Origin: Nonomuraea basaltis
GTDB lineage: Bacteria > Actinomycetota > Actinomycetes > Streptosporangiales > Streptosporangiaceae
Reading direction: 5' to 3'
Assembly: GCF_005893125.1 (NCBI RefSeq)
Contig: NZ_VCJS01000031.1
Span: 1 to 64,000, forward strand
DNA: 64,000 nucleotides
The translations under genes and the position numbers were made by a program. This document shows positions 44,676 to 54,005 of this stretch, one piece after another. The notes under the pieces are model-generated. The model saw nothing but the letters and a program-made list of their open reading frames with translations. It had not been told where the DNA came from and ran no database searches. Every line of letters starts with the position of its first letter. Position 1 is the stretch's first letter.

Positions 44676-45815
44676 TCAGCCGAGCGCCTGGGTGAGGTCG
44701 GCGAGCAGGTCGTCGACCGTCTCGATGCCGACCGACAGCCGCACCAGGTCGGCGGGCACCTCCAGCGGCGACCCCGCCGCCGAGGCGTGGGTCATCCGGC
44801 CCGGGTGCTCGATGAGCGACTCGACGCCGCCGAGCGACTCGCCCAGCGTGAACAGCTGGGCCCGGTCGCACACCGCCACGGCCTCCGCCTCGCCACCGTC
44901 GACCCGGAACGACACCATGCCGCCGAACCGCCTCATCTGCTTGGCCGCCACCTCGTGCCCCGCGTGCTCGGCCAGCCCCGGGTAGAGCACCTCGGTCACG
45001 CGCGGGTGCGCGAGCAGCAGGTCGACGACGCGTTCGGCGTTGTCGCAGTGGCGGTCCATGCGTACGCCGAGGGTCTTGAGCCCGCGCAGCGTCAGCCAGG
45101 CGTCGAACGGCCCGGCCACCGCCCCCATCGCGTTCTGGTGGTAGGCCAGCTCCTCCCCGAGCCCTGCGTCGGCCGCGATCAGCGCCCCGCCGACGACGTC
45201 CGAGTGCCCGCCCACGTACTTGGTCGTCGAGTGCACGACGACATCCGCGCCGAGGGCCAGCGGCTGCTGCAGGTACGGCGACGCGAACGTGTTGTCCACC
45301 ACCAGCAGCGCCCCGTTGTCGTGGGCCAGCTGCGCGAGCGCGGCGATGTCGGCGATGCCGAGCAGCGGGTTGGTGGGCGTCTCGACCCAGACCACCTTGG
45401 TCTTCTGCGTCATGGCCGCGGCCACGGCGTCGAGGTCGTGCAGCGGGACCGGGTCGTAGTGCAGGTCCCAGCGCTCGTGGACCTTGGCGAACAACCGGTA
45501 CGTCCCGCCGTAAGCGTCGTTCGGGATGACGACGTGGTCCTGCGGCTTGCACACCGCACGCAGGAAGGTGTCCTCGGCGGCCAGCCCCGAGGCGAACGCG
45601 AGCCCGCGCGCGCCGCCCTCCACGGCCGCCAGCGCCTGTTCGAGCGCGGTCCTGGTGGGGTTGGCCGAGCGACTGTACTCGTATCCGGAACGCAGGCCGC
45701 CCACGCCGTCCTGCTTGTAGGTGGACGTGGCGTAGATCGGCGGCACGACCGCGCCGGTCAGCGGGTCGGGCTCCTGACCTGCGTGGATGGCCAGTGTCTC
45801 AAAACCGTTGCTCAT
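44676..45815 (-). CDS. metB: Cystathionine gamma-synthase (or gamma-lyase), PLP enzyme
   Basis: 379 residues, fold-type I PLP enzyme of the Cys/Met family. Motifs: YATSTYKQDGVGG, YEYSRSANPTRTALE, SGLAAEDTF, substrate region VVWVETPTNPLLGIADI, PLP-lysine in HSTTKYVGGHSDVVGG and RLSVGIETVDDLL at the end. It joins cysteine to an O-acyl-homoserine, or splits cystathionine. With the CBS gene at 51.4 kb the window holds both directions of transsulfuration. ATG 45815 has a TAACGT box seven bases upstream and no ribosome site. No SAM riboswitch is seen. Confidence 0.88.
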   Translation of the reverse strand: MSNGFETLAIHAGQEPDPLTGAVVPPIYATSTYKQDGVGGLRSGYEYSRSANPTRTALEQALAAVEGGARGLAFASGLAAEDTFLRAVCKPQDHVVIPNDAYGGTYRLFAKVHERWDLHYDPVPLHDLDAVAAAMTQKTKVVWVETPTNPLLGIADIAALAQLAHDNGALLVVDNTFASPYLQQPLALGADVVVHSTTKYVGGHSDVVGGALIAADAGLGEELAYHQNAMGAVAGPFDAWLTLRGLKTLGVRMDRHCDNAERVVDLLLAHPRVTEVLYPGLAEHAGHEVAAKQMRRFGGMVSFRVDGGEAEAVAVCDRAQLFTLGESLGGVESLIEHPGRMTHASAAGSPLEVPADLVRLSVGIETVDDLLADLTQALG

Positions 45816-45822
45816 AGAGGCA

Positions 45823-45828
45823 ACGTTA
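45823..45828 (-). promoter_or_regulatory. TAACGT box 7 bases before metB
   Basis: On the - strand TAACGT-N7-ATG. Predicted transcript starts one base before the metB start codon. Confidence 0.45.
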
Positions 45829-45937
45829 ACGGAAGACGGCCCGCGGTCCGTTCCCAACGGACCACGGGCCGGTGCGGACGCCGTCCCCCAACGGCCTCCC
45901 GCGCGGCTCGCGCACCCTGCCCGCGCGAGCCGGGTCG

Positions 45938-46138
45938 TCAGGCCGCCTTGGGCGCGTGGCGGTCTTCCCCGCCCCCCGACAGGGGCGCGAGCCGTACGAC
46001 GTCAGCGTCGATGTGCCGGCCGCTCCCGCCCTCGGCGTGCTCCCCGTTGATGCGCGAGAGCAGCACCGGGTCGGCCAGCGCGAGAAGCACTCCGACGACC
46101 AGCCCCAGTCCCAGTAGCACGAACCCGATGACAACCAT
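45938..46138 (-). CDS. Small single-helix membrane protein, 66 aa
   Basis: One membrane helix (VVIGFVLLGLGLVVGVLLAL) then a polar tail with Gly/His/Asp (GEHAEGGSGRHIDADVVRL). GGAAAGGGGA precedes the ATG. It lies between metB and the divergent histidine kinase. No family recognised. Confidence 0.6.
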   Translation of the reverse strand: MVVIGFVLLGLGLVVGVLLALADPVLLSRINGEHAEGGSGRHIDADVVRLAPLSGGGEDRHAPKAA

Positions 46139-46262
46139 TCATGTCCCCTTTCCGACATATCCAGCATCCGCCACGCCCCCCGACCTTCACCTCCACTGAA
46201 GGAATGGTCTGCGGCAGGCTGACTCGGCCGAACGGTTGATACGACTTGTCCGACTTCCGACC

Positions 46263-46268
46263 TAGGCT
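46263..46268 (+). promoter_or_regulatory. TAGGCT box 6 bases before the histidine kinase start
   Basis: TAGGCT-N6-GTG predicts the first transcribed base exactly at the GTG (46275). A TTGATA at 46236-46241 could be the -35 box, though the 21-base spacing is long. Confidence 0.5.
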
Positions 46269-46274
46269 CGGGCC

Positions 46275-47417
46275 GTGGGTGATTCCAAGCGCCTCGTGTA
46301 CTGGATCCGGCGGCTGAGCGAGATCGCGATGCTCGGCTGGCTGGGCATGATGCTGATGATCGACCTCGTGCTCGCCATCACCATCGGGGGCTTCCAGTGG
46401 CTCGTGCCGTTCTGCGGAGCGTGCGGCATGGCGGCGGTGCTGCTGCGGCGCAGGCACCGCCTCAACGGCTACAGCGTCATGCTCGCCCTGTCGTTCGGCA
46501 CGTCCACGGCGATCGGAAGCACCGGGTTCGACGGCACGCCCGGCATGGCGGAGACCGGGTCGCTGCTCATCCTGATCATCGGCGTGCTGCGGCACGTTGA
46601 GCCGGTGCGGCGGGCGGCGGTGCTGGCCTGCGTGGGGCTGATCGTGCTGATGTCCGAGTCCGTCGGGCGCGACTACCAGAGCTCGGGGCTGGTGTTCTCG
46701 TTCGTGCTGTTCGCGGGGTGGTCGATGGCCGCCGGGATCGGCGGGTACCTCCGCTTCCAGCAAGAGCGCCGCGTGGAGGCCGTGCATTCGGTACGGCGGG
46801 CGGAGCGGCTCGAACTGGCCAGGGAACTGCACGACCTGGTCGCCCATTACATCACCGGCATCGTGGTCCAGGCCCAGGCCGCCCGTACGGTGGCCGAGAC
46901 CAAGCCGGACGCGGTGCTGCCCGCGCTCGACGCGATCGCCACGGCCGGGTCGGAGGCGCTGACGTCGATGCGGCGCATGGTGGCGGTGCTGCGTACCGAG
47001 GACGACCCGGCCCGCAAGCCCGGCACCACGCTGGCCGACCTGCGGATGCTGACCGACCGGTTCTCGTCCGACGGGCCCAAGGTGGCGTTCGAGATCGGGC
47101 AGGGTCTTGACGATCGGACCCTGCCACCTGAGGTCATGACCACCCTGCACCGGATCCTGCAGGAGTCGCTGACCAACGTGCGCAAGCACGCCTCGCGGGC
47201 CGCGTGGGTGGAGGCCGATCTGCGGCGGCACGAGAGGGTCGTGGTGTTACGGGTGCGGAACTTCGGGTCGGCGTCAGATCCGCGAGTCGCCCGCCTGGGG
47301 GGTGGGTTCGGGCTGGTCGGCATGGCCGAGCGGGTGGAGGCGCTGGGCGGCCGGCTGTACGCGGGCCCGTCCCCGGAAGGTGCCTGGGAGGTTGTCGCCG
47401 AGTTCCCGCTCCCCTGA
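46275..47417 (+). CDS. Orphan sensor histidine kinase, NarL/DesK type
   Basis: 380 residues. About six membrane helices in the first ~170 residues, HisKA_3 dimerisation box ERLELARELHDLVAHYITG with the phospho-His, and an ATPase domain with N-box LQESLTNVRKHAS and G-box GGGFGLVGMAERVEALGG. No response regulator gene is next to it. It has a TTA codon (47247-47249) near the end. Its last 144 bases are overlapped on the other strand by the BTAD regulator gene. Confidence 0.88.
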   Translation: MGDSKRLVYWIRRLSEIAMLGWLGMMLMIDLVLAITIGGFQWLVPFCGACGMAAVLLRRRHRLNGYSVMLALSFGTSTAIGSTGFDGTPGMAETGSLLILIIGVLRHVEPVRRAAVLACVGLIVLMSESVGRDYQSSGLVFSFVLFAGWSMAAGIGGYLRFQQERRVEAVHSVRRAERLELARELHDLVAHYITGIVVQAQAARTVAETKPDAVLPALDAIATAGSEALTSMRRMVAVLRTEDDPARKPGTTLADLRMLTDRFSSDGPKVAFEIGQGLDDRTLPPEVMTTLHRILQESLTNVRKHASRAAWVEADLRRHERVVVLRVRNFGSASDPRVARLGGGFGLVGMAERVEALGGRLYAGPSPEGAWEVVAEFPLP

Positions 47418-50400
47418 GGGGCGCCGGCCGGAAAGGTGATCGCCGGGGTCCCGCTCCCCCGCCGCGAACGCTCGCCCGAACCCGTCCTCTCCCAGGGCGA
47501 CACGCAGCCTGCCGGCGATTCTGTCCACGTCTCGCCGCTCCCCCGAGGGAAGGGGCGCCCCCACGGCCCGCCTGATGGCCGCGGCCGCCCCGATCAGCCG
47601 AGCCGCCCCCAGCGAATCGCCGCCCATGCGGGCGGCGCTCTCCGCCCGCCGGTCGCTCAGCGGCAGCGACATCGCCCCGGCCAGCCCTTCGAGCGCCAGC
47701 GCGATCGCCCTGGGGTCGCCCGTGGCCTGTGCCGCCTCGTAGCCCTCACGCTGCCTGGCCAGCGCCGCCTCCGCGTCGCCGCGCTGCTCGGCGACGAAGC
47801 CCAGCTCCGCCATGACGAACGCGATCCCGGGCGTCCCCCGCACCCGCCGCAGGAAGTCGAGCACGGTCCGCAGGTACGTCTCCGCCTCCTCGTACCGCCC
47901 CTGGCGCCGGGCGCTCATGGCCAGCCCGAGCAGGGCGTTCTCCTCGGCGGCCTTGTACGACTGCTCGACCGCCAGCCGCCTGGCCCGCTCGTGGAGGTCG
48001 TCGGCCCGCTCGTAGTCGCCCGCCAGCAGCGCGATCCGCCCCAGGGCGGCCAGCCTGAACGAGACCTCGAACCCCAGCTCCTCGGCCAGCCTCAGGGCCT
48101 CCTCCCGCAACCGGGCGGCCTTGACGTAGTCGCCGCGGATCTCGGCCGCCCGGTCGAGCACGTCCATGGCCTCGACCTGGCCCCACTCGTCGCCCAGCTC
48201 CCTGAACAGCGCCAGCCCCCGCTCCCCGTCCCGCTCCATCGCCGCCAGGTCGGCGCGGCCGACGGCGAGCTTGGCACGCAGGCACAGCACCGCCGCCACA
48301 CCCCACCGATCACCCAGCTCCTCGTACGCGGCCAGCGCCCGGTCCGCCGCCGCCTCGTGCGCCGGCCTGTCGCCGTACGCCCAGCGAACGTGGCTGAGCA
48401 ACCAGTCGGCCAGCGCCGTCCCCGCCCGATCGAGCCCGCCGCGCCGGACCGGCGAGGCGGGCTCACCGAGCAGCAACTCGATCCCCGCCAGCCAGACCGA
48501 CGCCGGAGCCGCCTCCGCGGTGGGTGGCGTCAGTGCGGTGGCCGAGGCGGCACCGTGAGCGGCCGCGTCGTGTGCCGCCAGAGCCATCGCCAGGGACCTG
48601 CGGGCCTCGCGCAGCCTGCCCCGCAGAATCCAGTACCACGCCAGGGCGTTGACCAGGCGCAACGCCTCCGGCCCAGCCAACGCGAGCCGCAGGTTGGCGC
48701 GCTCGGCGTCGAGCCGTACGAACCACTCTCGCTGCCCCGGCCCCCTGAGGTCCGCCCGCTCGGCGAGCGCGGTGTAGTAGCGGGCGTGCCGCTCCCTGAT
48801 CAGGCCGAGCTCCCCCGCCTCAGCCAGCCGCTCCTGGCAGTAGGCCGCGACCGACTCCAGCAGCCGGTAACGAGACCCCGGCCCGCGGCCTGGCTCCGAG
48901 GCGCGCACCGGTCCCGGCGCCCGCACCACCAGCGACCGGTCCACCAGCCTGGCCAGCGTGTCGACCACGTCCACGCCCGCCTCCGCGCACACCTCCTCGG
49001 CGGCCTCCAGCGTGCACCCGTCGGCGTGCACCGCCAGCCGCCGCAGCACGACCCGCTCGGCCTCCCCCAGCAGCTCCCAGCTCCAATCGATCATCGCCCG
49101 GAGCGTGCGCTGCCTGGCGGGCGCGTCCCGCATCCCCGCGTTGAGCAGCCTGAAGCGGTCGTCCAGCCGGTCGGCGAGCTCCTGCACCCCGAGCGCCCGC
49201 ACCCGGGTGGCGGCCAGCTCCAGGGCCAGCGGGATCCCGTCGAGCCGCCGGCAGATGGTGGCCACGGTCTCGCCCGGGGGTACGTTCGCGCGCGCCGTGA
49301 AGAGCCGTACGGCCTCGGGCTCCGGCAGCGGCGGCACCGCCCGTACGTTCTCGCCCGTCACTCCCAGCGGCTCCTGGCTGGTGGCCAGGACGCGCAGCCC
49401 CGGGGCGGCCCGCAGCAGCGCCGAGACCAGCTCGGCCGCCTGCGTCACCAGGTGCTCGCAGTTGTCGAGCACCAGCAGCATGCGCTTGGCCGCCAGCGCC
49501 CCCGCCAGCCTGGGCGCCAGTGCGACGGCGGCGTCGTCGCGGATGCCGAGCACGGCCGCGACGACCTCCGCCACGTTCACCGCACCGGCCAGCTCGACCA
49601 GCCACACTCCGTCCGGGAACGCCGGCCCTTCGTGGGAGGCCAGGGGGCGGGCGGCCTCGAGGGCGAGCCTGGTCTTGCCGACGCCGCCCGGCCCCGTGAG
49701 CGTCACCAGCCGGGCCGTCGCGAGCAGCTCCCGGACCTCGGCCAGCTCGGCCTCCCGCCCGATCAGGTCGCTGAGCGGCGCGGGCAGGTTCGAGTCCGGC
49801 GCCCGGGTCCCTGCCAGCCCCGGATCCTGACGCAGGATCGCCTGGTGCAGCCCGGCCACCTCGGGCGACGGGTCCAGCCCGAGCTCCTCCCGCAGCCGCT
49901 CCCGCAACGACTCGTACGCGGCCAGCGCCTCGCTCTGCCGCCCGCCCCGGTACAGCGCCAGCATGTGCGAGGCACGCAGCCGCTCGCGCAGCGGATGCCG
50001 GGCGACCAGCTCGGCGAGGTCCACGCGTTCGCCGAGCTCCAGCCGTACCTCCGCCTGCTCCTCCAGCGCCGCCAGGCGCATCTCCTCGAGGCTCGCGGCC
50101 TCGGCGCGGGCGAAGTCCGCGTCGGGGAAGTCGGCGTACGCCGGCCCGCGCCACAGCGCCAGCGCCCGCTCGAGCTCGGCCGCCCGCGTGAGGAGGTCCG
50201 TGGAGCGGCGGTTGACGAGGGCGCGGAAGCGGGCGGCGTCGCAGTCGTGGGCGGCCAGCCGGTACCCCGCGGGCCCGTGGACGATCAGCCCGGGATCGCC
50301 GAGCGCGCGGCGCAGCTGGGAGACGCGGGCCTGGAGGGTGCCGACCGGGTTGCGCCCGGCCTGCGCGCCCCAGAGGTCGTCGACCAGCCGGTCCGCAGAG

Positions 50401-50525
50401 ACCGGACCGCCCTCGTGCGCCAGCAGGTCGGCCAGCAGCGCACGGACCTTGGCCTCGGCGACGTGGACGGGCCCGCCGCCGTCCGCCCACACGGCCAGCG
50501 GCCCGAGCACCCCGAAACACACCAC
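47274..50525 (-). CDS. BTAD/AfsR-type regulator with NB-ARC ATPase and TPR repeats
   Basis: 1083 residues. Residues ~1-90: OmpR-type winged helix (FGVLGPLAVWADGG, ADRLVDDLWG, LQARVSQLRRALG). ~95-240: BTAD (ALALWRGPAYADFPDADFA, LDPSPEVAGLHQAILRQDP). ~260-520: NB-ARC ATPase with Walker A TGPGGVGKTRLALEAARP and LLVLDNCEHL. ~620-1010: TPR-like helices. The last ~65 residues are low-complexity and antisense to the kinase gene, so the normal stop may have been lost. It probably activates a specialised metabolic or stress gene set. It is divergent from the imine-reductase-like gene, 63 bases away. Confidence 0.88.
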   Translation of the reverse strand: MVCFGVLGPLAVWADGGGPVHVAEAKVRALLADLLAHEGGPVSADRLVDDLWGAQAGRNPVGTLQARVSQLRRALGDPGLIVHGPAGYRLAAHDCDAARFRALVNRRSTDLLTRAAELERALALWRGPAYADFPDADFARAEAASLEEMRLAALEEQAEVRLELGERVDLAELVARHPLRERLRASHMLALYRGGRQSEALAAYESLRERLREELGLDPSPEVAGLHQAILRQDPGLAGTRAPDSNLPAPLSDLIGREAELAEVRELLATARLVTLTGPGGVGKTRLALEAARPLASHEGPAFPDGVWLVELAGAVNVAEVVAAVLGIRDDAAVALAPRLAGALAAKRMLLVLDNCEHLVTQAAELVSALLRAAPGLRVLATSQEPLGVTGENVRAVPPLPEPEAVRLFTARANVPPGETVATICRRLDGIPLALELAATRVRALGVQELADRLDDRFRLLNAGMRDAPARQRTLRAMIDWSWELLGEAERVVLRRLAVHADGCTLEAAEEVCAEAGVDVVDTLARLVDRSLVVRAPGPVRASEPGRGPGSRYRLLESVAAYCQERLAEAGELGLIRERHARYYTALAERADLRGPGQREWFVRLDAERANLRLALAGPEALRLVNALAWYWILRGRLREARRSLAMALAAHDAAAHGAASATALTPPTAEAAPASVWLAGIELLLGEPASPVRRGGLDRAGTALADWLLSHVRWAYGDRPAHEAAADRALAAYEELGDRWGVAAVLCLRAKLAVGRADLAAMERDGERGLALFRELGDEWGQVEAMDVLDRAAEIRGDYVKAARLREEALRLAEELGFEVSFRLAALGRIALLAGDYERADDLHERARRLAVEQSYKAAEENALLGLAMSARRQGRYEEAETYLRTVLDFLRRVRGTPGIAFVMAELGFVAEQRGDAEAALARQREGYEAAQATGDPRAIALALEGLAGAMSLPLSDRRAESAARMGGDSLGAARLIGAAAAIRRAVGAPLPSGERRDVDRIAGRLRVALGEDGFGRAFAAGERDPGDHLSGRRPSGERELGDNLPGTFRGRARVQPAAQRLHPLGHADQPEPTPQAGDSRI

Positions 50526-50588
50526 GCCATAGCCAACCCGTGGCCGTACCGAAGGAATTCCGTAGCGGCGGGCTCAAGAGTGGGGCGC

Positions 50589-51446
50589 ATGAGCCAAGTG
50601 ACGATTGTGGGATTGGGCCCGATGGGGTCGAAGATGGCCGAGACGCTCCTGGCGGCGGGCCATGAGGTGACGGTGTGGAACCGTACGGCGAGCAAGGCAG
50701 AGCCGCTGGTGTCCAGGGGCGCCCGGCGGGCGGTGACGGCGGCGGACGGCGATCTGCTGGTGGTCAGCCAGATCAGCTACCAGGCGATGTACGACAGTCT
50801 CGGCGACGCCCGGCTGGACGGGAAGGTCGTGGTCAACCTCAGCTCGGACACCCCGGAGCGGCTGCGCGAGGCGGCCAGGTGGGTGGCGGAGCGCGGTGGC
50901 ACGCTGATCACGGCGGGCATCATGGTCCCGCCGCCCGGGATCGGGCAGCCGGGGGCGTACACGTTCTACAGCGGCCCGAAGGACGTCCTGGATCGGCACA
51001 CCGAGACGCTGAAGGCCCTGAGCGAGATCACGTACGTGGGCACCGACCAGGGCCTGGCGATGATGTACTACCAGTCCCAGCTACTGATCTTCTGGTCCAG
51101 CCTGACCAGCCACATGCACGCCATGGCATTCATGCGCACGGCCGGGGTGTCGCCGGCGGAGTTCCTGCCGTTCGCGCGGTCGCTGTTCACTCAGCTGGGC
51201 GGCGCCGGCCCCATGGGGTACGCGAAGATCCTGGCCGAGGAGTTCGAGGCCGGGGTGCATCCGGGCGAGCTCAACTCCCTGCACATGCAGGCCGTCGGCA
51301 TGGGCCACGTCGTGGAGGCGCTGACGGAGGCCGGTGTGGAGACCACGGTGCCGAGGGCGCTGAAGGCGCTCTTCGAGCGGGCCGACGCAGAAGGGCGCGG
51401 CCACGAAGGCCTCGGCACCGTGATCGAGTCGATCGGAAAGCCCTAG
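50589..51446 (+). CDS. NAD(P)-dependent oxidoreductase, imine-reductase-like (beta-hydroxyacid dehydrogenase superfamily)
   Basis: 285 residues. Rossmann N-terminus VTIVGLGPMGSKMAETLLAAGHEVTVWNRT; the interdomain segment TAGIMVPPPGIGQPGAYTFYSG and the C-terminal helical dimer domain (SQLLIFWSSLTSHMHAMAFM) match imine reductases more than hydroxyisobutyrate dehydrogenases. The reaction would be NADPH reduction of a C=N bond; the substrate is unknown. ATG 50589. Divergent from the BTAD regulator, which may control it. Its stop shares bases with the convergent CBS gene stop (a CTAG). Confidence 0.75.
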   Translation: MSQVTIVGLGPMGSKMAETLLAAGHEVTVWNRTASKAEPLVSRGARRAVTAADGDLLVVSQISYQAMYDSLGDARLDGKVVVNLSSDTPERLREAARWVAERGGTLITAGIMVPPPGIGQPGAYTFYSGPKDVLDRHTETLKALSEITYVGTDQGLAMMYYQSQLLIFWSSLTSHMHAMAFMRTAGVSPAEFLPFARSLFTQLGGAGPMGYAKILAEEFEAGVHPGELNSLHMQAVGMGHVVEALTEAGVETTVPRALKALFERADAEGRGHEGLGTVIESIGKP

Positions 51447-52813
51447 TGGTTGGCGAGGAAGGCGAGCAGGTCCTGCCGGGTGATCAGGCCGGTGGGCTTG
51501 CCCTCCTCCAGAACCACGGCGGCGTCGGCCTTCTCCAGCGCTTCCACCGCACGCGCCACAGGTTCACCACTGCCGATCGTGGGTAGTGGCGCGGACATGT
51601 GATCGGCGATCGGATCGTCGGAGGAGAGCCTGCCGTGGTACAGGGCTTCGAGGAGGTCGCGCTCGACGATGGAGCCGATCACCTCGGCCGCCATGACCGG
51701 CGGCTCCTCCTTCATCACCGGCAGCTGCGACACCGAGTATTCGCGCATGATCTGGATGGCCGTGCTGACGGACTCGTGCGGGTGCACGTGCACGAACTCC
51801 GGCAGCCCCGGCCCCTTGCGCGCCAGCACGTCGGAGACCAGCCCCTCGTCGGAGGAGGTGGTCAGGAAGCCGTAGTCGGCCATCCAGTCGTCGTTGAAGA
51901 TCTTCGACAGGTAGCCGCGGCCGCCGTCCGGCAGCAGCACGACCACCACGTCGTCCTTCCCGGCCTTCGCCGCCACCTGCAGCGCCGCGACGACCGCCAT
52001 CCCGCACGAGCCGCCGACCAGCAACCCCTCCTCGCGGGCGAGCCTGCGGGTCATGGTGAAGGAGTCCTTGTCGGACACGGCGATGATCTCGTCGCAGATC
52101 GTGGTGTCGTACGTGTCCGGCCAGATGTCCTCGCCGACCCCCTCCACCAGGTAGGGCCGCCCCGACCCGCCCGAGTAGACCGAGCCCTCCGGATCCGCGC
52201 CGATGATCTTCACTCGCCCGCCGGAGACGTCCTTGAGGTAACGGCCGGCGCCGCTGATCGTGCCTCCGGTGCCGATGCCCGCCACGAAGTGCGTGACCCG
52301 GCCCTCGGTGTCCGCCCACACCTCGGGCCCCGTCGACTGGTAGTGGGACTCCGGGTTGTTGACGTTGGAGTATTGGTCGGGCTTCCAGGCGTTGGGCACC
52401 TCGCGGGCCAGCCGGTCGGACACCGAGTAGTAGGAGTCGGGATGGTCGGGCGAGACGGCGGTCGGGCAGACCACGACCTCGGCCCCGTACGCGCGGAGCA
52501 CCGAGATCTTGTCCTGGGCCACCTTGTCCGGCACCACGAACAGGCACCGGTAGCCTCTCTGCTGAGCCACGATGGCCAGGCCCACGCCGGTGTTGCCCGA
52601 CGTCGGCTCGACGATGACGCCGCCCGGGCGCAGCTCGCCCGACTTCTCGGCGGTCTCGATCATGCGCACCGCGATGCGGTCCTTGACCGAGCCACCAGGG
52701 TTGAAGTACTCGACCTTGGCCAGCACCTGGGCGGGCACTCCCGCGGAGACTTTGCGCAACCGGACGAGCGGGGTGTTGCCCATCAGGTCGACCAGGGAAT
52801 CGTAAACGCGCAC
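51443..52813 (-). CDS. cbs: Cystathionine beta-synthase
   Basis: 456 residues. Fold-type II PLP core with PLP-lysine in PGGSVKDRIAVRMIE, TSGNTGVGLAI and GTGGTISGAGRYLKD, then two CBS domains (SVSTAIQIMREYSVSQLPV and RAVEALEKADAAVVLEEG) that usually bind an adenosyl ligand. It condenses serine or O-acetylserine with homocysteine to cystathionine, the first step of reverse transsulfuration. GTG 52813 gives the family N-terminus (VRVYDSLVDLMGNTPLVRL); GTG 52825 is an alternative. Confidence 0.92.
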   Translation of the reverse strand: MRVYDSLVDLMGNTPLVRLRKVSAGVPAQVLAKVEYFNPGGSVKDRIAVRMIETAEKSGELRPGGVIVEPTSGNTGVGLAIVAQQRGYRCLFVVPDKVAQDKISVLRAYGAEVVVCPTAVSPDHPDSYYSVSDRLAREVPNAWKPDQYSNVNNPESHYQSTGPEVWADTEGRVTHFVAGIGTGGTISGAGRYLKDVSGGRVKIIGADPEGSVYSGGSGRPYLVEGVGEDIWPDTYDTTICDEIIAVSDKDSFTMTRRLAREEGLLVGGSCGMAVVAALQVAAKAGKDDVVVVLLPDGGRGYLSKIFNDDWMADYGFLTTSSDEGLVSDVLARKGPGLPEFVHVHPHESVSTAIQIMREYSVSQLPVMKEEPPVMAAEVIGSIVERDLLEALYHGRLSSDDPIADHMSAPLPTIGSGEPVARAVEALEKADAAVVLEEGKPTGLITRQDLLAFLANH

Positions 52814-52941
52814 CGAGGTGTTCACCTTCTTTGCCGAAGCTTTGATCAGCTTGCCTGTGGCCGAGATCCAGTGGGGGTGGCAGGCCCTCGGCTAGTTTTC
52901 AAGCAAACGCTACCGCTGAGTTCGACCAGGGAGGCACGTAG

Positions 52942-53925
52942 GTGGTCTGGGCTGCTGGGATGGCGCGCGCGGCACGCAAGATCGCTACTGCGGCGGCGCT
53001 CGGAGGGGGCGGGCTGACGGCTCTCGGAGCCACGGCGTACGGCCTGCTGATCGCGGAAGGGCTGCTCGCGCGCAAGGCCATCGGGCGCCCGCACGGCCTG
53101 GACGGCCCGGCGTCCGACGGCGCGTACGGCGACTTCCCCGGAGAGCCGCTCAACCTGGCCATGCTCGGCGACTCGACCTCCGTCGGCCTCGGCATGACCG
53201 ACCCCGCCGACACCCCCGGCGTCCTCCTCGCGAACGGCCTGGCCCACGTCGCCGAGCGGCCGGTACACCTGCTCGTCGCCGGCAAGTCGGGCGCCCCGTC
53301 CGCCGAGCTGGGAGACCAGGTGGACGAGGCGCTGGCCATGGAGCCCGACGTGGCGGTGATCTTCGTGGGGGCCAACGACATCATCACGCAGACGCCGCCC
53401 GCGATCGCCGTGCGGCACCTGACCAAGGCCGTGCGGCGGCTGCGGGACGCGGGCGTCGAGGTGGTCGTGGGCACGTGCCCGGACCTCGGCACCGTGCGGC
53501 CGATCGCGCAGCCGCTGCGCTGGGTGACCCGGCGGTGGAGCCGGCAGCTCGCGGCGGCGCAGACGGTGGCGGTGGTCGACGCGGGCGGGCGAACGGTGGC
53601 GTTCGCCGACGTCCTGGGACCGGAATTCGCGACAAACCCGACAGAAATGTTCGGACCCGATTGTTTCCATCCATCTGCCCGAGGTTACGCGCAGGCCGCT
53701 TACGCGGTGCTACCTTCGGTGTGCGCTGCGTTGGAGCTGTGGCCTGAGCCGCACCCCGCACGCGGCGAGGCACTGCAACCGATCTACCTTGCGGCGGCTA
53801 CGGCCGCGGAGGAGCCCGGCACCGAGGTCACCGCGACCCGGGTCGACGGGCGGGCGACGGGCCTGTACGGGAAGTGGGCGACGTTGTTCCGCCGGCGGCT
53901 CGGCGAGCAGCTCAACGACGCCTGA
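52942..53925 (+). CDS. SGNH/GDSL-family hydrolase
   Basis: 327 residues. An N-terminal hydrophobic segment (ALGGGGLTALGATAYGLLIA) may anchor it in the membrane. Block I AMLGDSTSVGLGM holds the nucleophile Ser, block III is VGANDII, and block V DCFHPSARGYAQAA holds Asp and His. It is an esterase or lipase-type enzyme acting on an unknown ester, probably at the envelope. GTG 52942 follows GGGAGG by eight bases. It is divergent from cbs. Confidence 0.85.
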   Translation: MVWAAGMARAARKIATAAALGGGGLTALGATAYGLLIAEGLLARKAIGRPHGLDGPASDGAYGDFPGEPLNLAMLGDSTSVGLGMTDPADTPGVLLANGLAHVAERPVHLLVAGKSGAPSAELGDQVDEALAMEPDVAVIFVGANDIITQTPPAIAVRHLTKAVRRLRDAGVEVVVGTCPDLGTVRPIAQPLRWVTRRWSRQLAAAQTVAVVDAGGRTVAFADVLGPEFATNPTEMFGPDCFHPSARGYAQAAYAVLPSVCAALELWPEPHPARGEALQPIYLAAATAAEEPGTEVTATRVDGRATGLYGKWATLFRRRLGEQLNDA

Positions 53926-54005
53926 TCCCATCAGGCCTCGTTCACGCCCGACCTCGGTCACCCTCCGAGCCCGAGCCGTCACTCCTTGTCCCATTGGAGT
54001 GTGTA

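Noticed and set aside
45816-45937. Possible SAM riboswitch before metB
   Set aside because: A TAACGT box lies seven bases before the start codon, leaving no room for a leader; no riboswitch core is visible.
47436-50560. Very long + strand open frame opposite the BTAD regulator
   Set aside because: It is the complement of the BTAD/NB-ARC gene; its protein is Arg/Pro/Gln/Gly-rich without domains. Only its end (from 50589) is the real oxidoreductase gene.
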